NCBI GenBank assembly: GCA_018400435.1
Contig: JAGYMW010000004.1
Location: forward strand, 1-49,740
Direction of reading: 5' to 3'
Source of the DNA: Bacillota bacterium
GTDB taxonomy: Bacteria; Bacillota; Dethiobacteria; DTU022
DNA length: 49,740 bases
This document shows, piece by piece, positions 1 to 8,620 of the stretch (its first letter is position 1; each line of letters begins with the position of its first letter). Below the pieces are notes generated by a model that ran no database searches, was not told the DNA's origin, and saw nothing but the letters and a program-made list of their open reading frames with translations. The position numbers and the translations under genes were made by a program.

Positions 1-1377
1 AGCGGTGTGCCCCTGGTGTTAATCGGCGGCCGAAGTTCGCTGGCCCGTCGGGATATTGGGGCGATGCAGGATATTGACCAGGTCGAGCTGATGCGGCCCC
101 TGACAAAATGGTCTCGCCAGGTTTACCAGGCTGAGAGGATTCCGGAGTATGTAGCCGCAGCTTTTCGCCAGGCCGTCAGCGGTCGGCCCGGTCCTGTTTT
201 TCTCGAGATACCGGTGGACCTGGTGGGCGAGGATGTTTCCGGGACCAAAGTGCGATATCCTTCAGACTATTACTGCGAAAGCAGGCCCTGTGCCGATAGC
301 AAGGATATAACCCTTGCCGCTACCATGCTCAGGGAAGCGGAACATCCTGTTATCCTGGCCGGAAGCGGCGCTTTCTGGTCCGGAGCGGCTGTCGATCTGC
401 GCCAGTTTGCCGAGTCGACGGGTATCCCTGTCTATACACGCAACATGGGGCGGGGCTGTTTTCCGGAAAATCATCCCCTGGCCGGCGGTTTTTTCCCCAT
501 TGGCCTTATGCAGGCCGATGTCGTGTTGATCCTGGGAACGAGATTGGATTGGACGGTCGGATACGGGAGGCCGCCGCTTTTAAAAATGTCTACTAAAACG
601 ATCCAGGTTGATATTGAACCTTCCGAAATGGGCCAGAATCGACCGGTGGAAATAGGTTTAATCGGTGACGTTAAGGCTGTTCTACAGCAGCTGCAGGAGG
701 AAATGTCAGGGGCCGCGATGAAGATGGAAGATAACTGGCCGGTGACGATTCAGGTTATGAAAGAAGCGGCCAGGGATTCGGCTCTTCAGGGGACCGATCA
801 GGAAGCCGAACTGATTCACCCGGCCAGGCTCTGCCGGGAACTGGACGAAATTTTGCCCGATAAAAACATGCTGGCCGTAGACGGAGGTGATATAGCCGGT
901 TTTGCCGTGCTGACTATGAAAGCCCTCAGTCCTTCCTCGCTGATCTGGATCGGCGCTTTCGGCCACCTGGGGGTGGGTCTGCCCTTTGGCCTGGCCGGTA
1001 AACTTGCTCACCCGGACCGGCCGGTGACTGTCCTAACCGGTGACGGGGCCTTCGGTTTTACGGCTATGGAGTTTGATACAGCTGTCAGGCATAACATCCC
1101 GGTGGTTTGCATTATTGCCAATGACGGTGGCTGGGGCCAGATCCGGCGCGGTCAGAAGCGCGATTTTGAACAGACAGTGGGCGTGGAGCTGCAGACAACA
1201 CGCTACGATGAGCTGGCCCGGATCATGGGTGGTCAGGGTTTCTATGTGGAAAAGATAGCCGAACTGAAACCGGCTTTGGAAAAAGCCTTTGCCAGCGGTA
1301 AGCCGTCTATAATCAATGTGAGGACTGATCCTGATACCGGTTTTTCGGGTATGGAGTTGCCCTGGAAGATAAATTAA
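1..1377 (+). CDS. Thiamine-diphosphate-dependent enzyme, acetolactate-synthase-like (5' partial)
   Basis: The reading frame is open from the first base, so the N-terminal ThDP-pyrimidine domain begins outside the window; the first visible GTG at 7 is not a credible start. What remains is the end of the PYR domain (SGRPGPVFLEIP), the central domain (about residues 100-230) and the C-terminal ThDP-binding domain with GDGAFGFTAMEFDTA followed by ANDGGWGQ, the GDG...N cofactor motif. This architecture is shared by acetolactate synthase, benzaldehyde lyase and 2-hydroxyacyl-CoA/oxalyl-CoA lyases. The ANDGGWG end of the motif differs from the usual NNN of biosynthetic IlvB, and no ilvN or ilvC lies nearby. 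A catabolic carboligase, lyase or decarboxylase is therefore as likely as an IlvB. It is followed 37 bp later by an SDR dehydrogenase. The substrate is unknown. Confidence 0.85.
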   Translation, partial: SGVPLVLIGGRSSLARRDIGAMQDIDQVELMRPLTKWSRQVYQAERIPEYVAAAFRQAVSGRPGPVFLEIPVDLVGEDVSGTKVRYPSDYYCESRPCADSKDITLAATMLREAEHPVILAGSGAFWSGAAVDLRQFAESTGIPVYTRNMGRGCFPENHPLAGGFFPIGLMQADVVLILGTRLDWTVGYGRPPLLKMSTKTIQVDIEPSEMGQNRPVEIGLIGDVKAVLQQLQEEMSGAAMKMEDNWPVTIQVMKEAARDSALQGTDQEAELIHPARLCRELDEILPDKNMLAVDGGDIAGFAVLTMKALSPSSLIWIGAFGHLGVGLPFGLAGKLAHPDRPVTVLTGDGAFGFTAMEFDTAVRHNIPVVCIIANDGGWGQIRRGQKRDFEQTVGVELQTTRYDELARIMGGQGFYVEKIAELKPALEKAFASGKPSIINVRTDPDTGFSGMELPWKIN

Positions 1378-1414
1378 TCCCGGGAAAGAATTCGAGGGGG
1401 AAAGGATTGATGCT

Positions 1415-2266
1415 ATGAAAAGACTGGAAGGAAAAGTAGCCCTGGTGACAGGGGCCGGCAGGCAAAAGGGAATCGGGGCTGTCTGTGCCCGGCGCCTGGC
1501 TTCCGAGGGGGCAGCGGTGGTGGTTACCGATATCGGCGGAAATTTTGCCGAGTTTCCCGATTATAAAGTGGGAGCCGGCGAAGAACTGGCGGCAGTGGCA
1601 GAAGAGATAGGCAGGATGGGAGTTAAAGCGCTTCCTCTTTTTGCCGATGTGGCGGACGAAGAATCAGTGGGTATCATGGTGCGGGAGGCCAAAGAGAAGA
1701 TGGGACGCATTGATATTTTGGTCAACAATGCCGGCGGATCGCCGGGACCGGCGCCGCTGACCCAGTTTTCCCTGGCTGCCTGGGAAAAGACGCTTGCCAT
1801 AAACCTGACGGGCACATTTTTATGCTGCCGAGAGGTTGTCCCATTAATGATTGAACAGGGCGGGGGCAAGATCGTAAATATCTCTTCCCGGGCGGCACGG
1901 CGCGGAGCCATCTGGATGCATGCCTACAGCGCTGCCAAGGCGGGGGTCCTGGGCCTGACCTATTCAATGGCTGTAGAATTGGCGCCTTTTAACATCTGTG
2001 TCAATGCTCTCTGTCCAGGGGATATTGAGACGGAGCTTAAACAGTGGGGCCTGGAAATGGAAGCGCGGGTCAAGGGGAAAACGGCCGCTGAACTAAAAGA
2101 GGAGATTGCCGGGGCTACACCCCTGGGCCGGCTGGGCAAACCGGAAGACGTTGCCGCTGCGGTAGCTTTTTTTGTTTCTCCCGATTCGGATTACCTGACC
2201 GGGGAAGTAATCAATGTGACCGGTGGTTACGGTCTGGGCAATGCTACTGCCAGGCCGGCTTACTGA
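1415..2266 (+). CDS. SDR-family NAD(P)-dependent oxidoreductase
   Basis: A 283-residue classical short-chain dehydrogenase. The Rossmann motif TGAGRQKGIG lies near residues 13-22, NNAGG near 105-109, and the catalytic Ser plus YSAAK appear in the SSRAARRG...YSAAKAG stretch near 157-176. The C-terminal PEDVAAAVAFFVSPDSDYLTG followed by GG is typical of the family. The ATG lies about a dozen bases after a GAGGGGAAAGG-like ribosome site. The gene probably shares a transcript with the preceding ThDP enzyme and the following transporter. It likely oxidises or reduces a hydroxy/keto intermediate made or used by the ThDP enzyme. The substrate cannot be read from the sequence. Confidence 0.88.
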   Translation: MKRLEGKVALVTGAGRQKGIGAVCARRLASEGAAVVVTDIGGNFAEFPDYKVGAGEELAAVAEEIGRMGVKALPLFADVADEESVGIMVREAKEKMGRIDILVNNAGGSPGPAPLTQFSLAAWEKTLAINLTGTFLCCREVVPLMIEQGGGKIVNISSRAARRGAIWMHAYSAAKAGVLGLTYSMAVELAPFNICVNALCPGDIETELKQWGLEMEARVKGKTAAELKEEIAGATPLGRLGKPEDVAAAVAFFVSPDSDYLTGEVINVTGGYGLGNATARPAY

Positions 2267-2342
2267 GAAACATGGTAAATCAGGATTATACGAAGCAGGC
2301 ACATGAGTTCAGAATGAATTAAAAAGTAAAGGAGATCAATAT

Positions 2343-3704
2343 ATGGATACCCCTTTTCCATTTGAACCGGTCCTTGTTTTCGGTATTATGGCGATTATGC
2401 TCCTTGTGGGAATGACACTGCGGGCCAGGATCAAGTTCTTTCAAAATTTCCTCATTCCCAGTTGTTTTATCGGTGGCACCATTGGACTGATTTTAATCAG
2501 CACGGGGTTGATCGATGTTTCGGTGGATTTACTGGAAACCTTTGCTTATCACCTATTCATAATTTCATTTATTTCTCTCAGTTTGACAGCAGGCATTAAA
2601 AGAAATGCCGATGATTCTTTTAAATCTTTAATCAGGGGGCCCCTCTGGATCGGTCTGGTCAGCGGCGTAGTGATGGCCATGCAGGGTATTGTGGGAGGTC
2701 TTATTGTTTTTTTCCTCAATGCAACGGGTTTTAATTTAAACCCCTTGTTCGGCTTCCTGTCACCTCTCGGCTTTACCCAGGGACCGGGACAGGCTCTTTC
2801 CGTCGGCAAGGTCTGGGAGGAATTCGGTTTTGCCAATGCGGCTACCCTGGGGCTATCTTTTGCTGTTTTCGGTTTTGCTTTTGCTTTCTTCGTCGGCGTT
2901 CCCCTTGTCAACTGGGGCATCAGGAAGGGCTATGCCGCCCAGACCCCCAGGGCCCTCCCCCTGGAAATTTTGCGGGGTATCATGCAGAAAGATACCAAAA
3001 GAGAGGCGGCCGGCGAATTGACCACTCATTCGGGCAACATTGACACGCTGGCCTTTCACGCCGCACTGGTGGGTCTGGTTTACATCCTTACATACCTGCT
3101 GGTGCTGGCCATTGGAAAATTTATTTCTGTGGAGGTAGCCAAAAGTTTATGGGCCTTTTTCTTCTTTTTCGCTGTGGTTATCGCCCTGCTGGTCAAAGCC
3201 TTGATCGGCAGGATTGGGATCGATTACCTGCTTGATGCCGGAGTGCAGAAGAGAATCACCGGCTGGGCTGTTGACTTCCTGATTGTGGCTACGATCATGG
3301 CCATCCAGTTAGTTATTATCTGGGCATATATCGTGCCCATACTCCTGATCGGTCTGGTCAGCGGGATTTTTACCACACTGGTGGTCTTTTATTTGGGTCG
3401 CCGGACCTGGGGCTACAGCCTGGAGAGAATGATGGGTATGTATGGGATTGCCACCGGCACAGCTACTACGGGCCTGCTTCTCCTGCGGATTGCCGATCCC
3501 GAATTTGAAACACCGGTGGCCCTGGAGCTGGGCATCCAGGCTATCTTTGCTTCACCATTCGTCTTAAGTTATATGCTGCTGATGCATGCTCCGCTCTGGT
3601 GGGGCTGGAGTGTGCAGGCGGTATTAGCTGTTTATGCCGGAGCCATGATTTTATCCTTTGTTCTGCTGAAGTTGTTCCGGTTGATTGGACCGCGCCGTTT
3701 TTAA
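2343..3704 (+). CDS. GltS-like sodium/carboxylate symporter family protein
   Basis: A 453-residue integral membrane protein with about ten to twelve hydrophobic segments. The first follows the short N-terminus (FEPVLVFGIMAIMLLVGMTL). The loop GFLSPLGFTQGPGQALSVG around residues 138-157 is typical of sodium:glutamate symporters (GltS family), as is the internal two-half organisation. A clear AAAGGAGATC ribosome site precedes the ATG. It follows the SDR gene by 76 bp and is separated from the zinc dehydrogenase by 27 bp, so it probably imports or exports the acid handled by these enzymes. It is slightly longer than classic GltS (about 400 residues), and glutamate specificity is not shown. Confidence 0.8.
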   Translation: MDTPFPFEPVLVFGIMAIMLLVGMTLRARIKFFQNFLIPSCFIGGTIGLILISTGLIDVSVDLLETFAYHLFIISFISLSLTAGIKRNADDSFKSLIRGPLWIGLVSGVVMAMQGIVGGLIVFFLNATGFNLNPLFGFLSPLGFTQGPGQALSVGKVWEEFGFANAATLGLSFAVFGFAFAFFVGVPLVNWGIRKGYAAQTPRALPLEILRGIMQKDTKREAAGELTTHSGNIDTLAFHAALVGLVYILTYLLVLAIGKFISVEVAKSLWAFFFFFAVVIALLVKALIGRIGIDYLLDAGVQKRITGWAVDFLIVATIMAIQLVIIWAYIVPILLIGLVSGIFTTLVVFYLGRRTWGYSLERMMGMYGIATGTATTGLLLLRIADPEFETPVALELGIQAIFASPFVLSYMLLMHAPLWWGWSVQAVLAVYAGAMILSFVLLKLFRLIGPRRF

Positions 3705-3731
3705 TCTGTGCTGAAAAAGCGAGGAAAAATT

Positions 3732-4739
3732 ATGAAAGCAATTGTCATTGAGGGCCCGCGCAGTCTGGCCCTGGTTGATAAGCCGGTGCCGGTTCCGGGG
3801 CCCGGGGAGGTTCTGGTCAGGGTCAAATACTGCGGCATCTGCGGTTCAGACCTGCATGCCTATGAAACAGGTTTCCTGCAGCCCGGGCTGACCATCGGCC
3901 ACGAGTTTTCGGGAACGATTGCCGCCCTTGGGAAAAAAGTCGATGGCTGGCAGGAGGGAGACTACGTCACCGGCAACAATATTATAGCCTGCGGACGCTG
4001 TCGTTACTGCCTCAGAGGAGAGGATAACCTCTGTCTGGAGATGCGCCGGCTGGGGATTACCGATCAGGGCAGCATGGCTGAATATGTCATGGTGCCGGCA
4101 AAAGATCTGGTCAGGTTGCCGGACCAAAGCTCTCTCGCCACGGCGGCTCTGGCTGAACCGCTGAGCGTGGGAATTCATGCGGTAAACAGGGCTGTGCTTG
4201 ATCATGAACAGCCAGTGTTAATTATAGGAGCGGGAACAATTGGCCTGGTTATTCTGGCTGTTCTCAAACACAGGGGGGCGACTTCTGTTTATGTTGCTGA
4301 ACCGAACCAATTCAGGAGAGGAACCGCTTCAAAAATGGGGGCAGAGAAGGTTATCGATCCGCGGGAAGTAAACCTTGACAGGGAGGTTGAAAATCTGACG
4401 GAAAACAGGGGCATGAGCCTGGTCTTCGATTGTGCAGGGCATGCTGAAACAATTGCCCAGGCCTGCAGCCTCGGGGCTGCCGGGTCGATGGTCGTGGTAC
4501 CGTCGATCTGTTATCAGCCGGTCACCTTAAATTTTTTGAGCCTGGTAACCAGGGAAGTGAAAATTAATACTGCTTTCGGAAAAACAGGACGAGAATTCAG
4601 GGAGGCAGTGGATATGATTACCGTTGGCAGGATGGATCTTTCACCGCTGGTTACCGGTGTAATTGATCCGGAAGAGGCTGAAGATTACTTTCAACAGCCA
4701 AAGAGCGGCAGCATTAAAACCCTTGTCTTTTTCGGGTAA
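3732..4739 (+). CDS. Zinc-dependent medium-chain alcohol/polyol dehydrogenase
   Basis: A 335-residue MDR-family dehydrogenase. I chose the ATG at 3732 because GCGAGGAAAA stands about 6 bases upstream; an upstream GTG at 3708 lacks a site. The catalytic zinc ligands are in CGICGSDLH and GHEFSG. The four structural zinc cysteines are in CGRCRYCLRGEDNLC (about residues 87-101). The Rossmann motif GAGTIG lies near 165-170. It resembles threonine, sorbitol or 2,3-butanediol dehydrogenases. It is the last gene of the forward group, and the next gene is convergent. The substrate is not determinable. Confidence 0.88.
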   Translation: MKAIVIEGPRSLALVDKPVPVPGPGEVLVRVKYCGICGSDLHAYETGFLQPGLTIGHEFSGTIAALGKKVDGWQEGDYVTGNNIIACGRCRYCLRGEDNLCLEMRRLGITDQGSMAEYVMVPAKDLVRLPDQSSLATAALAEPLSVGIHAVNRAVLDHEQPVLIIGAGTIGLVILAVLKHRGATSVYVAEPNQFRRGTASKMGAEKVIDPREVNLDREVENLTENRGMSLVFDCAGHAETIAQACSLGAAGSMVVVPSICYQPVTLNFLSLVTREVKINTAFGKTGREFREAVDMITVGRMDLSPLVTGVIDPEEAEDYFQQPKSGSIKTLVFFG

Positions 4740-4823
4740 GGTGCTGAATAATACGGGCTGTTTTATAAAATATTTTAAAAGGCTTAAACGGTCTCTAAAC
4801 AGACAGGGAAAGAATAAATGTGC

Positions 4824-4846
4824 TAAGAATGCTTTCTTAATTTTTG
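4824..4846 (+). terminator. Possible weak AT-rich terminator
   Basis: TAAGAA and TTCTTA can pair around a 4-base loop, followed by ATTTTT. The stem is only 6 bp of mostly A-T pairs, so this is a weak candidate for ending the forward transcript before the convergent gene. Confidence 0.25.
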
Positions 4847-4853
4847 GAGGGAA

Positions 4854-6113
4854 TTAATAATAAGAATACTTTTCAGCCGCCCGGTAAATGGCGATAATTT
4901 TTTCCGGGGGCACTTCTTCCTGGAGATCATGGATGGGGCAGAATATGTAACCTCCACCAGGTTTGAAAATATCAATGAGCTCTTTCACTTCGGCGGTAAT
5001 ATCATCGGGAGAGCCATTGACAAGAGTGGTCTGTGTGCGAACTCCGCCGCCCCAGAATGTGATTTCCCGACCGTATTCTTTTTTTAGGCGGGCGGGTTCC
5101 ATGTCCGATGCCGTGATTTGCACCGGATTGAGGGCATCGATGTCCGCTTCGATAAAATCGGGGATCAAGGGTGCGATGCTGCCGCAGGAATGAAGGAGGA
5201 TCTTGATCCCCGGAGCTGCTTCTTTAACTGCCCGGCAGACCCTGATCAGGTATGGTTTGAATAAATTGCGGAACATGGACGGCGACATCTGGAGCGAATT
5301 CTGGAATCCGTAGTCATCGCCCATCAAGATAACATCAAGATAAGGACCCAGCACTTTCAGGTATTTCTGCAATTTTTCGATGCAGGTAGAAGTTAGAAAT
5401 TCATTCCAGCAGTGAATAAATTCGGGTTCCGAAGCCATATAGGTAAAGAATTTTTCGTAGCCGAACAGTTCCTGGCTGATCTGGTAAAGGGAGAAGAAAA
5501 GCGGACCGCCGGTGGCCACGAGGGCATAATCGGTATTATTGTGCAGATCGGAGGCGCGGGCGGCGAGTACCTGTAGCTCTTCGTCGCTGATGGAGAAAGC
5601 GCCGCTCTGCCTGAGGAAGGGCAGGATGTTTTCAAGCTGTTCCAGGTTTTCAATAGCGCCCAGGGGGCGGTTGATCAGGTTGAAGTGGTGGCCGCGGGAC
5701 GGCATGGAAAGTTTGGCCAGCCCATTCAACAGGAGCAACTCGGCAGAGCCATTGTCTTTGATCTGGGGCTGGAATCCTCCGGGCACCTGGGCTTCTGAAC
5801 CGTCTTTTAGAGTCCATGTCTGCCAGTCTTCCGCTGGAACTCCGAAATTCAAATGGCGGTGCAGGGGCAGCATGTCGCCACCGAAAAGTTTGGTTGTTTC
5901 GAGGTTTTCTTCCAGATCTGGAGAGGCCAGCATGGGTATGGGATCGCGCATGTAGGTGGGTTGATTGATGCTCAGCATTTTTTTTACCCTGTTGTAGGCG
6001 ATAACGTTTATGCCGCTGTTATGGGTAGCACAGAAATCCACAGGCACTTTATCAGGTTCTTCATGAGCAAGGGCTGCCATTACCCGTTCGCGATGTTTCA
6101 TAACCAAGACCAT
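4854..6113 (-). CDS. Uroporphyrinogen-decarboxylase-family (UroD/MtaA-like) protein
   Basis: A 419-residue protein of the UroD fold family, which includes heme-pathway HemE and corrinoid or coenzyme-M methyltransferases such as MtaA and CmuA. The N-terminal RERVMAALAHEEPDKVPVDF is typical of anaerobe paralogues rather than HemE. The HSCG motif (around residue 310) and the late FCPIHDLQEEVPPE segment supply His/Cys that in MtaA-type proteins bind zinc. The start is supported by AAAGGAG five bases upstream on the minus strand. It faces the zinc dehydrogenase gene. A role in methyl transfer or demethylation is an inference from the family; no corrinoid protein lies next to it here. Confidence 0.82.
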   Translation of the reverse strand: MVLVMKHRERVMAALAHEEPDKVPVDFCATHNSGINVIAYNRVKKMLSINQPTYMRDPIPMLASPDLEENLETTKLFGGDMLPLHRHLNFGVPAEDWQTWTLKDGSEAQVPGGFQPQIKDNGSAELLLLNGLAKLSMPSRGHHFNLINRPLGAIENLEQLENILPFLRQSGAFSISDEELQVLAARASDLHNNTDYALVATGGPLFFSLYQISQELFGYEKFFTYMASEPEFIHCWNEFLTSTCIEKLQKYLKVLGPYLDVILMGDDYGFQNSLQMSPSMFRNLFKPYLIRVCRAVKEAAPGIKILLHSCGSIAPLIPDFIEADIDALNPVQITASDMEPARLKKEYGREITFWGGGVRTQTTLVNGSPDDITAEVKELIDIFKPGGGYIFCPIHDLQEEVPPEKIIAIYRAAEKYSYY

Positions 6114-6265
6114 TTCAGCTCCTTTGTCTCAGTAGTCTGTATAGATTATTATTGGTTAATAAACTATATTACTAAGTATTACTCACAAAATGTTAAAAAC
6201 CTGCATGTATGAGCCGGGGTTTTGCGAAATAAGCTGTAAAATGGTATCTTTTTCTATGAAAAAAT

Positions 6266-6295
6266 AAATAAGTTAATAAGTTAATACACAGGGTA
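6266..6295 (+). repeat. Polysaccharide-locus repeat, copy 1
   Basis: Contains AAATAAGTT, AATAAGTT and AATACACAGGGTA in order. It is the first of five near-identical copies seen between 6.2 and 18.4 kb. It lies directly before the TTG start of the next gene, whose ribosome site (GTAGGG) overlaps or abuts its right end. Confidence 0.85.
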
Positions 6296-6304
6296 GGGAT
6301 TGAA

Positions 6305-7000
6305 TTGATAGAGGGTAAAAATATTTTATTCATTAGCAACTGGTCCTGGGAGGGGGCAGGTGAAGAAGCTGTGATCATGGAGATGCTGGCCGGTGCCAAC
6401 AACATTGTCTGGGTCAGCCCCTTCGGATCACTGAACGGCAATCTCCTGCCTGATTTTAAGCAGGTCAGGGTGAATTTGACAATCTACCGGCCAGGGTTGA
6501 ATTTCATACCTCTGCCGGCTCTGTGGAGGATTAACGACTGGCGTCGCTTGACCCAGGTGATTATGTTCCTGCTGGAAAAAGATTTTGCTCCGGACCTGGT
6601 ATGGCTGGGCGATCCTCTTGCCCGCCGCTTTGCCGGGCACTTCAAGAGAAAAGAGGTGCCGGTTATTTATTACGGTTCGCCGGAGGGGACAAAGGTGCCC
6701 CGCGGGGAAGAAGAAGCCCTGGCGGAAGCGGTGGACATGCTGATTTTAAGTGACAGGAGCCAGTATACTAGCTTTGCCGACAGCGGGAAAGCAGAACTGG
6801 TGGAAGCGTCTGATATATTTATTGAGAATGGAGAACCTTATAAGAAGAGGGAACCCCATAAAACGGGAGCTGGAAAAGAGCAGAAAACAACTGAAGCTGA
6901 TGCCGAAAGGGAGAAGAAGCTGGAAGAAATGTTTATGGATGATCTGCAAGAAAGGCTGCAGAGGATCTGCAAGATGATCGAAGGTATCCTCAGTCAATAA
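6305..7000 (+). CDS. Half-length glycosyltransferase-like protein with charged C-terminus
   Basis: A 231-residue protein starting at TTG. Residues 1-160 resemble the N-terminal Rossmann half of a GT-B glycosyltransferase: KNILFISNWSWEG, then PDLVWLGDPLARRFAG, VIYYGSPEG and AVDMLILSD. The sugar-nucleotide-binding C-terminal half is absent. From about residue 175 the sequence is a highly charged, probably coiled-coil tail rich in E, K and R. The gene lies between repeat copies 1 and 2, and its stop codon sits in copy 2. It could be a truncated transferase, an accessory partner of a neighbouring transferase, or a decaying gene. I do not recognise a specific family. Confidence 0.7.
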   Translation: MIEGKNILFISNWSWEGAGEEAVIMEMLAGANNIVWVSPFGSLNGNLLPDFKQVRVNLTIYRPGLNFIPLPALWRINDWRRLTQVIMFLLEKDFAPDLVWLGDPLARRFAGHFKRKEVPVIYYGSPEGTKVPRGEEEALAEAVDMLILSDRSQYTSFADSGKAELVEASDIFIENGEPYKKREPHKTGAGKEQKTTEADAEREKKLEEMFMDDLQERLQRICKMIEGILSQ

Positions 7001-7033
7001 GTCAATAAGTTAATAAGTTAATACACAGGGTAG
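6994..7033 (+). repeat. Polysaccharide-locus repeat, copy 2 (extended)
   Basis: Same sequence as copy 1 (AATAAGTT units, then AATACACAGGGTA), but with an extra 8-base CAATAAGT unit at the left, so the tandem-unit number varies. It overlaps the stop codon of the upstream gene (TAA 6998-7000) and lies just before the flippase ribosome site. Confidence 0.85.
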
Positions 7034-7055
7034 CAGTTTGGGGGAGGAGTTTTAT

Positions 7056-8588
7056 TTGCAGACATCGGTGGAGAGGGACTCGGAGGGCCGGGCCGGCGAA
7101 AGGGAAAGAACAGTGTCCGGCTTTAGTTTCCGTAAACTATTTTCCGATCTGGCTGTATATAGCTCGGGAACTCTGCTGATTAAAGGGATGTCTATAATTT
7201 CGGCACCCATTTTCACCCGCCTGTTTGATCCCGACCAATACGGAGCCTGGAGTTTTATCAATGTCGCCGTTGCTTTTCTGACTGGTATTCTCATGCTCGG
7301 AGGAGACAATGCTTATACCCGCTATTTCTTTCGCTGCCGGACAGAAGAGGAAAAGCAAATTCTTACAACAACCTGGTTTACTTTCCTGGCGGTCTGGAGC
7401 GTGGTGGTGATCGCTGCAACGTTGCCTTTTAGCCGCACCCTGGCAGGATGGGTGCTTGGCACAGATCAGTATCGTTCGGCCATGGTTATCGGATTCCTTT
7501 CAGCCCCGCCGGCTATGATCAACCTGATTCTCTCCCAGGTTTTGCGAAACCGTTTCCAGGCCAGGACTTTCGCCACTTTGAATGTAATGACTGCTGCCCT
7601 AACCCTGATCCTGGCTGTATTTTTCGTGCTTTCCTTTGAAATGGGTGTGGCCGGAGCTTTGCTGGGAGCGGCATCAGCGGCGGTGCTCATGATTCCCGTC
7701 CGCCTGTGGCTGGTTCGCGATCTGCTTCGTTTCAGGTTTTCGATGACTTTTTTAAAGCAGTTGTTGCTCTTCGGGTTGCCCCTGGTGCCCATGAACATTG
7801 CATTCTGGCTGCTCAGCAATGCTGACCGCATCATGCTGGCCCGCCTCGCTTCCCTGGAAGCAGTTGGCCTTTATTCCATCGCCGCTTCCATGGCAGCGGT
7901 GCTCATGCTGCTTCAAAATGCCGTTGGACAGTCATGGCTGCCACATGCTATCAAAGTCTACGAAGAAGAAAACAGGAGAGCGGAGGCAATTATCAGCAGG
8001 ACGATGGTTTATTTCCTGGCTGGTTCGGCCGTAGTGGTGACCGGTTTTGCCGCCCTGGCCCAGGAGGTCCTCTTCATCCTGGTGCCGCCGGTTTATTACG
8101 GTGCTTTTGTGGCCATACCTTTTCTGGCAATCGGGTTTCACTTCTTCACCACTGCCCATGTCTCGGTGGTGGGAATCATGGTCAAAGATAAGACCGTATA
8201 TATTATGATCGCCTGCTGGCTTATAGCGGTAATAAATATAGGGCTGAATGCCCTGCTCATTCCACGCTTTGGCATAGCCGGGGCGGCTGCGGCTACCGGT
8301 TCTTCGTATATACTCTTTGCCCTCGGCTATGCTATTGCTTCCAGGAAGATATGGCCTGTTAATTACCCGGGAGTGACGGTAGCGGCTTTACTGGCTATTC
8401 CACCTGTTGCCGTTGGGTTAATTGCCATGATTGCCCTGAACGGGCCGGGCCCGGTGGTCAATTTTCTGCTGAAGATGGTTGTGCTGGTTGCGGTTCTAAC
8501 GGTTGTAATGCTGATTATCAGCCGTTCGGAAGGGGTCAGCCTGCGGGAGGCCTGGAAAATGATCAAAAAAAGTGACCCTGGGTATTAA
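7056..8588 (+). CDS. Wzx-type polysaccharide flippase (MATE/MOP superfamily)
   Basis: About 510 residues with about 12-14 membrane segments, of the polysaccharide transporter family that flips undecaprenyl-linked repeat units across the membrane. The N-terminal region reads FRKLFSDLAVYSSGTLLIKG, followed by APIFTRLFDPDQYGAWSF, a hallmark of the family. Starting at TTG 7056 places GGGGAGGAG about 6 bases upstream, which fits better than TTG 7038, where that site would fall inside the gene. The final codons (SDPGY-stop) lie inside an inverted copy of the locus repeat. The gene is therefore flanked by facing repeats at 7004 and 8603. Confidence 0.88.
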   Translation: MQTSVERDSEGRAGERERTVSGFSFRKLFSDLAVYSSGTLLIKGMSIISAPIFTRLFDPDQYGAWSFINVAVAFLTGILMLGGDNAYTRYFFRCRTEEEKQILTTTWFTFLAVWSVVVIAATLPFSRTLAGWVLGTDQYRSAMVIGFLSAPPAMINLILSQVLRNRFQARTFATLNVMTAALTLILAVFFVLSFEMGVAGALLGAASAAVLMIPVRLWLVRDLLRFRFSMTFLKQLLLFGLPLVPMNIAFWLLSNADRIMLARLASLEAVGLYSIAASMAAVLMLLQNAVGQSWLPHAIKVYEEENRRAEAIISRTMVYFLAGSAVVVTGFAALAQEVLFILVPPVYYGAFVAIPFLAIGFHFFTTAHVSVVGIMVKDKTVYIMIACWLIAVINIGLNALLIPRFGIAGAAAATGSSYILFALGYAIASRKIWPVNYPGVTVAALLAIPPVAVGLIAMIALNGPGPVVNFLLKMVVLVAVLTVVMLIISRSEGVSLREAWKMIKKSDPGY

Positions 8589-8603
8589 CTTATTAACTTA
8601 TTG
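8575..8603 (-). repeat. Polysaccharide-locus repeat, copy 3 (inverted)
   Basis: Read on the minus strand it gives CAATAAGTT, AATAAGTT and AATACCCAGGGT. It differs from copies 1 and 2 by one base (CCC for CAC). It overlaps the last codons and stop of the flippase gene. Confidence 0.85.
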
Positions 8604-8620
8604 GTGGAGGATTGCTGCCG

